A program made the translations under genes and the position numbers. Below the pieces are notes generated by a model, which saw only the letters and a list, made by a program, of their open reading frames with translations, did not search any database and was not told the DNA's origin. From positions 5,518,001 through 5,582,000 of the forward strand of contig NC_019678.1 in NCBI RefSeq assembly GCF_000316665.1: 64,000 nt of DNA, read 5' to 3'. Each line of letters opens with the position of its first letter. Position 1 is the stretch's first letter. The DNA is from Rivularia sp. PCC 7116 (GTDB lineage: Bacteria; Cyanobacteriota; Cyanobacteriia; Cyanobacteriales; Nostocaceae). Shown piece after piece: positions 27,406 to 37,800 of this stretch.

Positions 27406-28035
27406 ATGAATTTACTTATTTTTGGCGCGACAGGAAGTGTAGGTTGTTTGGTTGTTGAGCAGGCACTTGAAAAGGGACATATGGTAACTGCTTTTGTACG
27501 CAATCCTGAAAAACTCGATATCAAACATGAAAATCTCCAGGTAGTGAAAGGAGATGTCATGGATACAAATTCAGTGGAGAAAGCGGTACAAGGTAAAGAT
27601 GCAGTGGTTTGTGTATTGGGAGCGGGTAAGAAAACAAAGGGAACAATTCGCTCGGAAGGTACGCAACAGATTATTAAGGCTATGGAAAAAGCAGGTATCC
27701 AACGCCTTATCTGTCAATCAACCCTTGGTGCTGGGGATAGTTGGGAGAATCTCAACTTCTTTTGGAAATATATCATGTTTGGATTCCTCTTGCGAGATGT
27801 ATTTAAAGACCATGAAAAGCAAGAGGATTATGTTAAGCAAAGTAAATTAAACTGGACTATTATTCGCCCTTCAGCTTTTATAGATGGGGAGCAAACTGGT
27901 AATTACAGACATGGTTTTTCTGGTGACGATCAAACTTCAAAATTGAAAATTTCTCGTGCTGATGTTGCTGATTTCATCTTAAAGCAATTGACTGATAAAT
28001 CCTATCTTTACAAAACACCAGCTTTGTCCTATTAA
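27406..28035 (+). CDS. NmrA-like NAD(P)-binding oxidoreductase
   Basis: 209 residues. The Rossmann motif is at the very N-terminus, LLIFGATGSVGCLVVEQAL (GATGSVG, residues 7-13), then HMVTAFVRNPEKL and VVKGDVMD, as in the atypical SDR/NmrA group. It lacks the classical Tyr-x3-Lys catalytic pair, so it may be a redox sensor or a reductase of a small substrate. It is divergent from the AraC regulator and is followed within 16 bp by the remnant of a DUF1772 gene, suggesting a once longer operon under AraC control. Confidence 0.82.
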   Translation: MNLLIFGATGSVGCLVVEQALEKGHMVTAFVRNPEKLDIKHENLQVVKGDVMDTNSVEKAVQGKDAVVCVLGAGKKTKGTIRSEGTQQIIKAMEKAGIQRLICQSTLGAGDSWENLNFFWKYIMFGFLLRDVFKDHEKQEDYVKQSKLNWTIIRPSAFIDGEQTGNYRHGFSGDDQTSKLKISRADVADFILKQLTDKSYLYKTPALSY

Positions 28036-28050
28036 AAGTTTCAAAATTAA

Positions 28051-28164
28051 TCGAATTTGGGTACAATTGGTGCGATCGTTGCCTTTAATGTTCCTTTGAA
28101 CGATGCTCTCGCTGCGATCGCGCCAAAAACTGTCCAAGAAGCAAAGCTTGTACTAGATAAATAA
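28051..28164 (+). pseudogene. Fragment of a DUF1772 (anthrone-oxygenase-like) membrane protein
   Basis: A 37-codon open stretch ends TAA 28162-28164 and reads GTIGAIVAFNVPLNDALAAI then APKTVQEAKLVLDK. NVPLNxALA is the hallmark loop of DUF1772 proteins, normally in the middle of a roughly 150-residue membrane protein. There is no start and no downstream helices. It directly follows the NmrA-like gene, where an intact DUF1772 gene could have been. Confidence 0.6.
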
Positions 28165-28307
28165 TGGTACTTCCCAAATTACATTTGATTTGGGCAGATG
28201 GGGGATATGCAGAAAGACTAATTGATTGGGTTAGATACGAAGATTGGTTGACTTTCCCACCTAAATCTTCTGTGCATGTCAATCATCCAACAAATAGGTA
28301 TCGCTAA
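28164..28307 (+). pseudogene. Remnant of an IS5-type (DDE) transposase
   Basis: A 47-codon fragment begins MVLPKLHLIWADGGYAERL then IDWVRYEDWLTFP and ends TAA 28305-28307. The WADGGY block holds the second catalytic Asp of IS5/IS4-like transposases. The N-terminal half is absent, and the 3' part after WLTFP no longer resembles a transposase. No terminal inverted repeats could be identified. Confidence 0.7.
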
Positions 28308-28436
28308 TATTTAAAAATACTAAAATTTTAACCTTCATTAGCACCATTCATTTCTCTGAATTTATAGTGTTCTGAGTTAGCAGTCTCCAACTGAAGCATA
28401 TCTAAGCACGACATTGGATTTCTAACTGAGATTACC

Positions 28437-28916
28437 CTAAAGATTGATGCATTTTCCATTAGGCAATGCTTTATTTGCAACCCATTTGTAAACCCTTTCG
28501 CCAATACGCAGAGTTCTACTCAAATTAACATCAGTTACTTTGGCATTTCTATAGCATAGTCGTTTACTAGCTAAGTTGAAAGAAGTAATATCTGCGCGAA
28601 TTTTTACATTTCCATGTGCATCGCGGCGTATTTTGCGTTTCAAAGTAACCTTAGTTTTAGCTTTGATACGACATCCATCAAAGGAAACTGTTTCTACCCG
28701 ACGAATTATTAGTCTTTTGCGTCTATTTATTTTGTAACTTTTACCTGCTACCCCCTTATTCATTTCTGACAAAATCTGTGACTGAAAACGATTCCCAAAT
28801 GATTCAACTCCTCTACAGTTAATTGCAGCAGTTGATGGCTTGTTAATCAGAGGAAGAATACTCAGAGCAATAAAACTTCCCAAAATAATCTTGGAGTTCA
28901 AATTTAGTGATTTCAT
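28437..28916 (-). CDS. Small secreted hypothetical protein
   Basis: 159 residues. The signal peptide is about 1-30 (IILGSFIALSILPLINKPSTAA). The mature protein is very basic (many Lys/Arg; KINRRKRLIIRRVE) with four Cys residues (CRG, GCRIK, LCYR, KCINL), suggesting two disulphides in an exported, cationic protein. No family is recognised. AAGAG just before the ATG at 28916 is a plausible ribosome site. Confidence 0.6.
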   Translation of the reverse strand: MKSLNLNSKIILGSFIALSILPLINKPSTAAINCRGVESFGNRFQSQILSEMNKGVAGKSYKINRRKRLIIRRVETVSFDGCRIKAKTKVTLKRKIRRDAHGNVKIRADITSFNLASKRLCYRNAKVTDVNLSRTLRIGERVYKWVANKALPNGKCINL

Positions 28917-29276
28917 CTCTTAGAGTTTATTGATTTCGTGGATTTTATGTTTGTTCTATTCTTGTATACGTATGACTCCGATAATTTATGCTGCGTTAAT
29001 TATTTTTTTGATATACTGCCTTGCAGCGGTACGCAGTTATATCTCTGGTGCTAGGTACACATTGCCCTCTCCCATCATCTTCATGGAATACTAGCTACCA
29101 ACTCGAAATAACCCAGAAATAGCGCCGGGAGAAAATAATAAGCAGGCTTGTTATTTCCCGTTTTGGAACAATCTGCTCGTAATTGGTATCATCCAACATT
29201 TGCATTTGCTGCAATTGTAACGATATGCTTTTGCGGTTATTAGTTCTTTTATTTTTGGGATATCTCGAAAAATATT
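28917..29276. other. Divergent spacer, nothing recognised
   Basis: 360 bp between the secreted-protein gene and the SpmAB-like gene. I see no repeat family member, hairpin or ORF that can be supported. It must hold promoters for both sides. Confidence 0.4.
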
Positions 29277-30623
29277 ATGGCTCAATCAAACTCACCATCA
29301 CAAAAACCAAGCGCAATTAATATTGTTTTTGTTGGTTTTATTGTAGTTGCAGTTATTTTTGCAGCTTATACCAATAATATGGAAGCTGTTACAGAAGCTA
29401 GTTTTGAGTTGGCTAAAACAGCTGTTAATTTATCTATTGGTTTAATTGGAGTTATGGCTCTGTGGCTGGGTTTAGTGCGCGTTTTGGAAGCTGGTGGTTT
29501 AATGTATACTATTGCAAAAGTTCTTAAACCTTTGATGGTAAAACTGTTTCCCGATGTACCAGCAACTCATCCAGCAATGGGAGCAATAATTCTTAATATT
29601 TCTGCAAATATGTTGGGTTTGGGAAACGCTGCGACTCCCTTCGGAATTAAAGCAATGGTTGAGCTGAATAAAATCAATCCCTTGAAAGGTACTGCCACAA
29701 ATGCTATGTGTTTGTTTCTAGCAATTAACACTTCTAGCGTAACTTTACTACCTTTAAATGTAATTGGTGTCAGGGCTGCGGCTAATAGCGAAAATCCGGC
29801 GGCGATTTGGATACCTACTTTAATTGCAACTTTATGCTCTACATTTGTTGGTGTTTCAGTTGCTTTGTGGTTGGGTAGAAGAAGTAAAAAATCGGAAGTT
29901 GCACCATTAGAATCAGATTCGATTGCAGAAGCTGAAAATACAGAAACAGAAGCAGAAGGATTTGAAGAGCCAGATTATTCTCATCTTCTTTATCCTGTAG
30001 GAAAAACTTCTCAAATTATTGCTTGGTTGTTTATTCTGGGATTTCTTGGAAGTTGGGTTTATGGAGTCATCAAGGCTGGTAGTCTTGGAGGATTTTTCAA
30101 CCAAGATTTCCTTTCCCATTGGCTAATGCCCGCTCTTATCCTACTAATTGTAACTTATGGAGTGGGAAGGGGAGTAAAAGTTTATGAAGCAGTCACCGAA
30201 GGAGCCAAACAGGGATTTAATATTGCTATTAGCGTAATTCCTTTTTTAGTAGCAATTTTAGTAGCAATTGGCATGTTTCGGGCATCGGGAGCAATGGAAG
30301 TGATTGCTAAGGCTTTAAATCCTATTACTAGCTTAATTAAACTTCCGGCAGAAGTACTCCCGATGGCTTTAATACGTCCCCTCTCTGGTGGAGGTGCATT
30401 CGGAATCATGAGCGAAGTTGTGGAGAAAGCCCCAGATTCTTACAGTGCTTTTGTAGCTTCCACCATGATGGGAAGTACTGAAACGACTTTTTATGTACTT
30501 GCAGTTTATTTTGGTGCCGTAGGAATTACTCGCATTCGTCATGCTTTGGTTGCCGCTTTATTAGCTGATGCAACTGGGTTAATTGCTGCTTGTTTTCTAT
30601 CTTCTATCTTTTATCAGGGTTAG
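29277..30623 (+). CDS. Fused SpmA-SpmB nucleoside-recognition (Gate-domain) membrane protein
   Basis: 448 residues. The first half (about 1-205) matches spore maturation protein A: LSIGLIGVMALWLGLVRVLE, ANMLGLGNAATPFGIKAM, AINTSSVTLLPLNVIG. The second half (about 240-448) matches SpmB: GFNIAISVIPFLVAILVAIG, ALIRPLSGGGAFGIM, and STMMGSTETTFYVLAVYFG. The linker (about 205-235) is acidic (ESDSIAEAENTETEAEG). Both halves carry the Gate domain of nucleoside-transporter-like proteins. In Bacilli these are separate genes needed for spore core dehydration; cyanobacteria form no endospores, so the role here is unknown. Multi-pass inner membrane. Confidence 0.85.
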   Translation: MAQSNSPSQKPSAINIVFVGFIVVAVIFAAYTNNMEAVTEASFELAKTAVNLSIGLIGVMALWLGLVRVLEAGGLMYTIAKVLKPLMVKLFPDVPATHPAMGAIILNISANMLGLGNAATPFGIKAMVELNKINPLKGTATNAMCLFLAINTSSVTLLPLNVIGVRAAANSENPAAIWIPTLIATLCSTFVGVSVALWLGRRSKKSEVAPLESDSIAEAENTETEAEGFEEPDYSHLLYPVGKTSQIIAWLFILGFLGSWVYGVIKAGSLGGFFNQDFLSHWLMPALILLIVTYGVGRGVKVYEAVTEGAKQGFNIAISVIPFLVAILVAIGMFRASGAMEVIAKALNPITSLIKLPAEVLPMALIRPLSGGGAFGIMSEVVEKAPDSYSAFVASTMMGSTETTFYVLAVYFGAVGITRIRHALVAALLADATGLIAACFLSSIFYQG

Positions 30624-31867
30624 GTAATTGGTAATAGGTAATTGGTAATTGGTAATTGGTAATTGGGCATGAGATTATTAAGTAATATCATGTCCATTTA
30701 AATATTTGTATTGACATTCCTCAGTTTAAAGGCATAGGGATATACCAAATATGCTGAGAAATCAAGTGACATTAATACAGTTATCTAACAATAAATATAA
30801 TTTTTATTTTAAGATTGCTAAGTAGGTGGATCAAATTAAATATAAAACCTCACCCTGCCTCCGGCTTCCCTCTCCTTAGTAAGGAGAGGGATTGAGAAGC
30901 CACTGCGTTGGGCGGGTTCCCCGACTTATAGCAAGTGGCGTGGTGAGGTTTTATCTTATATTTAATTATGCCTACCTACTTAATCAGAAATTCAATACTT
31001 AAAGAAAACGGCTTATCATAAATATCTTAAATTATTATCTCATCAAAAATAGATTCCTAATAAATTGTGCATCTATAGGCATTTATATTATCTTTATTTT
31101 TCCAGATTTTCAGTAAAGTTTTGATATTCTTCAAAAAAGTGATTTTTATTGTATATAGTCATACTTTATTTTGTCCGGAATTATTGGTTTCATATAATTT
31201 ATGTATTTAGTAGTGATAATGCAAAAAGGTTGTTTCAATAATAAACCTTCAGATTGAAAAACAGGTTTATAGTTAAACAAATACTCTCATATTTATCTCT
31301 TGCTGATATAAATAAGTTTTCTCAAACAGTATTCAAGCATTATATGTACTTTATGAATAGCTCTAAAATTTGATAAATATAATGTCTTGATTGAAAATGA
31401 ATTGGGTGCTAATTATTAATAATTGGACTTATGCAGATGGCATATTTTACTGTAGGGTGCTGTGACATTTAGATTAATTTTCAACGTAATAATAAGGCAA
31501 TCAAGGTACGGCACCATCCGAGTCTTGTGACAATTGCGTAAGTCCTGAATAATTTAAACCAGTTTCAACAAAAAAATAAATCTAACTATCTAAGTCGTCA
31601 TCAGGAATTAGGAATTAACTACGTATCTACATTCTCACCAACGAAGTCAGGTAATTCCTGGCCATATTATTGTTTGATTGCTGAATCCTGAAGTTATTAA
31701 TCAATAGACAATAGGTCATATTATCTATACGTTTAAGACTGACTAAAAACTAAATGCATCTCTAATTATCTCAAAATAATACATAGAGAAATCACAGCCT
31801 AGAATTCTCTATCGCTTCGACTGTAAAAGCATTACAGAAATCAAAAAGTCAAAAAAGGATAAAAATA
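30624..31867. other. 1.2-kb repeat-rich region before the RHS gene
   Basis: Positions 30623-30668 are GGTAATTGGTAATTGG tandem repeats. Positions 30845-30957 are a CCTCACCCTGCC...GTGGTGAGGTTTTAT fold-back. Positions 31425-31546 are a MITE-like element. The rest is very AT-rich without a supportable ORF. The site AAAGGA (31854-31859) lies 8 bases before the RHS start. Confidence 0.55.
31425..31546. mobile_element. AGGACTTACGCAA-type MITE, copy 3
   Basis: 122 bp with left end GGACTTATGCAGATGGCA and right end TGACAATTGCGTAAGTCC, which are imperfect inverted repeats (GGACTTACGCAA form). Internal blocks TGTAGGGTGCTGTGACA and CAACGTAATAATAAGG match the other copies. Confidence 0.7.
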
Positions 31868-34800
31868 ATGGCAAATAAGGAAATATTTAGTAGTAACAGT
31901 ACATTCGATCAAAACGAAGAAATAATAAATTATTTAGACGGTGAAAGTAGCGAAGGTGTTTATGGTTTAGAAATTGACACTGCATCTTTACAGAGTAGTA
32001 GTACAGCGTATAATTATGCCTTAACAGAATTAGAATTAGAGTATCTTTTAACAGAAGATGATAATCCAAATACTCAGAATTATTTTCCTCAATTAGCTAC
32101 TAATTTTACTCAAAACAATTTTGATTCTCTTACAGGAAATAACACAAATAATCTTTTAGTCGGTACATTAGAATCAAATTCGTCAATCACAGAGAATGAT
32201 GTTACCTCTGCATCTGGGTTTTCTGCATCAAATCCGCAATTGTATGCAATCAGAACAGAGAAAGAAATTAGGATAAATAATGGTGGTGACTTAGATGGAA
32301 ATCCCCTTGATATTAGTGACGATGCTTTAATTTATGCTGCTCGCGGATTTACGATTAATGGAGATATTACCCTACCGGTAAAACGAGATGAAAATGGTAA
32401 TCCTCTACGAGATAATTCAGGTAAGTTAATTTTAGTAGATAATGCCGTTTCCGTTGCATCGGGTTACACAACTATCAACGCTCCTAATAATCAGTACTCT
32501 AATTTAGTACCTCCACAAATAGTAGACGAACAAGTAATTGATATTCCTGCTTATTCAGATTTAAAACAGCAAACATTAGATAGGATAATCCCTGCTGGCA
32601 CATCAACCGTAAGCATTAATTCTCGACAAAACCCTCTAAATAATTCTCAAGATTGGACGCAGGCGTTTCCATCACCTGGTACCGAAGATAATCCAACAGT
32701 TGTAAGAGTTACGGGTGGGGGATTAAATATTCCCGACAATATTAATATCAGCAATTACGTTATTACCGTAGAAAATGGAGATATCAACTTTAATGGCAAC
32801 AACTACAATTTTGATAATGTTGTATTGATTGCTGAAAACGGTAATATCAATTTAGCTGGAGTACAAGCAAAAGATTTATCTGTATTTGCTTCTGGCTCTA
32901 TCAATATGAACAGTCAAGCAAAGTATGCAGGTTCAACTTTACTTGCGACGCTCAGCAATAACGGCAGTATAAACTTCAATGGTTCGACAGCTTCTACCGA
33001 CTCTAATGATAATGTTAAAGTCGTTTCTCAAGGTAGGATTACGTTTAACGCTGCATCCGATACCCGTGGCTCTTTTGAAAGTGTAGGCGATTTTACTTTC
33101 AATAATAATTCTACTTTGTACGGCACTATTAACGCTAAGGGTTTTATTACTTTTAATAATGGTGCTAATGTTGTCTCAATTTCAGATGTACCTGTAAATT
33201 TACCTACCGTTAATGCTTCTTTAGCCAACGATACAGGAGCTAGCGACAGCGACGGAATAACACTCGATCCCACCATTAGCGGACAAATAGAAGATGCTAC
33301 TTCTCTTCAAGGCAATCTGAACGGAAATGGTTTTGTTGATATCAGCGATGCTCTAAATGAAGATGGAAGTTTTACTATCTCTTTAGAGCAATATGATGTT
33401 TTAAGTAATAGTTCCTTGCCAGATGGGGACTATATTCTGGAATTAAAGGCTGGGAATGATTCAGGTGGGGAATCTGATGTAATAACGGTAAACTTTACCC
33501 TCGACAGAACTCCACCACCAATAGACTTCGATTTAGCTCCCGAAAGCGATACAGGTGAATTAGGAGATAGAACCACAACCGAACGTATTGTTACTTTGGT
33601 TGGACAAACCGAACCGGGACTAGAAATGGTGTTGGTAGAAACCCAACAAATGGTTACTGCTGATAGTGATGGGAATTTTAGCTTTACAGATGTTCCTATG
33701 CCAAGCGCCGGACAAGCACCATTTACAGTTGTGAGTGTGGATGAAGCTGGAAATCAAGCAAGAACACAAAAGTTCTTCATCAGAGAAGGAATTAACGGCG
33801 CACCAGAGATTATTAGCAACCCAGAATTAATTTTTGATACTGAAAACCAAGATACTTATACTTACCAAATTGAAGCAGTTGACCCCGATAACGATACACT
33901 GACCTATAGTTTGCTCAACGGACTTCAAGGGGTTGAGATTGACGAGAATGGTTTGCTTACCTTTAAACCCGATGGTGCTTTGCGTCCCTCTTATGACTTT
34001 AATATTGAAGTCAGTGACGGTAGGGGTGGTACGGATACTCAAGCTTTTACTGTAGATGTTCCTGCTCTAGCTAATCTCGGAACCATCAAAGGTATTAAAT
34101 GGAATGATTTAAATGGGAATGGGGTTAGAGATAGTGAACTGGTACAAGGAGCTAATCCTGATGTTGTCTACGTTTTAGACGTATCCGGTAGTGCTGATTT
34201 TGATTTTGTAGGTTCTCCCATTGGTGACTTCAATAATGATGGTTTAGAAAATACTAGATTAGACGCAGAAATTGCTGCATTTATTGCTCTTAACGAACAA
34301 TTAAATAACCAAGGACTGGGGGATAACGCACAAGTTGGCATTGTTGTATACAGTGGTCTTACCGCTAATGCGGACATGAATTTGGTTGCAGATGGTTTGC
34401 AGTTAACGACTACACCGGGAGCCGATAGTAATAACGATGGTACAACGGATGTAGAAGAGATATTACGCTCTATTCGCTCTGGAGCATTTGGTGTAGGTAA
34501 TAGAACTGGAACTAATCCAGAAGCTGCTCTACAAAAAGTAGAAGAGACTTTTACCGCGATCGGAACGCAATCAGGAAATGGTAATGTAATCTTCTTAACC
34601 GACGGCGAACAGAATCGAGGTGGTTCAATTTCTGATGAAGTAGAGCGTTTAGAAGCGCAAGGATTTAATTTATCAGCCTTTGGAGTAGGGGATGATGCTT
34701 CTTTGCGCGTTATTCAAACTATCGATACTGATGGTATTAAATTTACTTCTATCGATGGAATATTAGATGCATTTGGTGGCGTTGGAGCAGGTAGTAAAAG

Positions 34801-37800
34801 TGTTCTAGAACCAGGATTAGCTGGAGTTAGCGTTTATTTAGATAGCAATAATAACGGGATACTTGATAACGGGGAAGCAGTACAGATAACCGCAGCAGAT
34901 GACCCAAGTACCACGGATATTGATGAAACTGGGCAATATGAATTTACCAACCTTGTACCTGGTACTTATATTGTTCGTGAAATAGTTCCAGATGGATTTG
35001 AGCAAACATTTCCAAGCAATACTGAAGGGTTTACGATTGAAGTAGGTGCAGGAGAAATTGTTGAAAATATTGATTTTGGTAACATAGAAATTGCAATCAA
35101 TCAAGACCCAATTATCACTTCAACACCAATTATAGAAGCAGTTGTGGGTCAACCCTATGAATATCTTGTACGAGCCAATGACCCTGATGGAGATACATTA
35201 ACTTATAACCTTAATGAAGCCCCACAGGGGATGGTTATCAATCCTCAAACAGGTCAAATTTCCTATACACCAACAATAACGGCTACCACACTCAATTTTG
35301 ATACCTCTGATAATCAAGTTAGACCTGGTATAGACAACCAAGCAGCTTTCACTGTTGATGATCAAGGTTTTACTTTTACAAATACAATCGCTAACTATGC
35401 CATAGGTGAGGGGTTTAATATATTTTTAAACCGACCATTGGGACCTGTATTCCGCAGTGCTGTAAGCTTCGACCTGAGTTCTTTAAGTAGTCCGGTTACT
35501 TCTGCTAAGTTGCAGTTACAAAAGAATCGTACCAGTGGAGACCCGATTGAAACTTTAGGGTTATTTGAAGTTGCCACTGATACCAATCAGCTTTATACAA
35601 GCGATATCGTATCCCCAGAAATTTTCGAGGATTTAGGAACTGGTACAAGCTATGGTAATTTTGATGTGGCAACAGGAGGTAATCCCAGCGAAATCCTTGA
35701 ATTTGAACTTAATGAAGAAGCAATCGCAGCTATTAATGCCGCTAGTGGAAATTTCTTCTCCATCGGACTTTCTCTTCTGAGCGCTAATCCGAACAATACC
35801 AACGAAGCAGCCGAATATCTTTTTGCTTTTAGCAATAATACTGGAATTCAGCGGCTGGTATTAGAAACTGAGAACAAGGAAACAGTTGAAGTTCTTGTTA
35901 GCGATGGTAAGGGTGGTGAAGCGACTCAAAATTACATCTTAAACATTGTTGAAAGTTCAAATAACCAAGCACCTGTTATCACCTCAATTCCCGAACTAAG
36001 TATTGCTTTAGGAGAAACCTACGAATATCAAGTAGAAGCAACAGATGCTGATGGAGATGCCCTTAACTATAGCTTAATCAACTTCCCCGATGGATTGGAA
36101 ATAGATGATTCCGGTAAAATAACTTGGAATCCTACAGAAATTGGCGAGTTTGAACTTGAAATTGAAGTCAGCGATGCAAAAGGTGGAGTTGATACTCAGG
36201 TTTACAAGCTTAAGGTACTCAATGACTTATCTGAAGATACAGAAGCTCCCCAAGTCGAAATCGCATTTAATGGTACTGTTTTTGAACTGGGAGAAAGTTT
36301 AAACCTACAAATTCAAGGGTTTGATAATGTTGGCTTGGCAGATTTAGACCTTTCCTTTAACGGTAATTCCTTAACTCTTAACCCTGATACTGTTGCTAAT
36401 GGAATAATAAATACTGCTTCTGTAACGCTGAATAATATAGGAGTATTTGAGCTACTGGCTACAGCTACCGATTTAGCCGGGAATACCGATACAGAAGCTA
36501 TTTCAGTTCGCGTAATTGACCCCACCGACACTACCGCACCAATTACCGAAATTGACCTCACCCAATTCCAAGAAAACGGCACCATAATTGATGCTCCTAC
36601 CGATATCATTGGTACTATCAACGACGATAATTTAGAATACTATCGACTGGAAATTGCTCCAGTTAATTTGATTGACCTGAATAACCCTGCTGCTGATGAC
36701 CCCGATTACCGGGTATTGGCTGAAGGTAACGGCAATATTGAAAACGGGGTAATTGGACAAGTTGACCCCAGATTCCTTGCCAATGACAGTTACCATTTAC
36801 GAGTTGTTACCCAAGACTTTAGTGGTAATATCAACATTCAAGGTCTCGGGGTTTCAATTAATGGTGAAATCAAACCGGGACGCTTCACTCAGGAATTTGT
36901 TGACCTCTCAATTCCAGTTGCAGGACTACCAATTGAGGTAAAACGAGTTTACGATAGCTTGCAATCGAACCAAATCGGCGATTTTGGTTATGGCTGGAAT
37001 CTCGGAGTACAAGATGCTCGCATTCAAGAATCAGTACCCGTCACCGACCAAAATGGTTTAAGTCTTTTCACCTCAACACCATTTCAAGTAGGAAGCACCG
37101 TTACGCTGACTAATCCGGAAGGACGACGAGTTACATTTACTTTCCAACCAGAAATCACCGGAGTTAGCTTACTTGGACCAATTTGGTCTCCCAGATTTGT
37201 AGCCGAACCAGGAGTCTTTGACAAGCTTGAAGTTGATAATATTCCTTTAAGCATTCGTTCTGATGGTACTGCGGGACTTTTCCTCTTCGGTTTCTCCTAC
37301 AATCCGTCCGAATACCGTCTCACAACCAAAGATGGCACGGCTTATAAATACGACCAGTTTGATGGTTTGATTGATATTACCGACCGTAACGGCAATACTC
37401 TTACCTACAGCGACTCAGGTATTGTAAGTTCCACCGGAGAATCAGTAGAATTCCGTCGCGATGCAGAAGGTCGAATTACTGAAATAGTTGACACAGCTGG
37501 TGAGTCAATTGAGTATGATTACGATACCAACGGCGATTTAGTTTCTGTAACTGACCGGACTGATAATACAACTGAACTGGTTTACGAACAGCCACAACTT
37601 CCTCATTATTTGACAGAGGTAAAAGACCCATTGGGAAGAAGTGGGATTCGTAACGAATATAACGAACAGGGTCAGCTTGCTCGGATTATTGACGCTGATG
37701 GTAATGCTTTAGACTTAAATTTTGATACCGCCGATTCATCTCAAACTGTTACAGATCCACTTGGGAATGACACGACTTTTGTCTTTGACGAACGCGGTAA

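Noticed and set aside
28085-28282. 65-residue minus-strand ORF
   Set aside because: It runs antisense across the DUF1772 and transposase remnants, which read sensibly on the plus strand.
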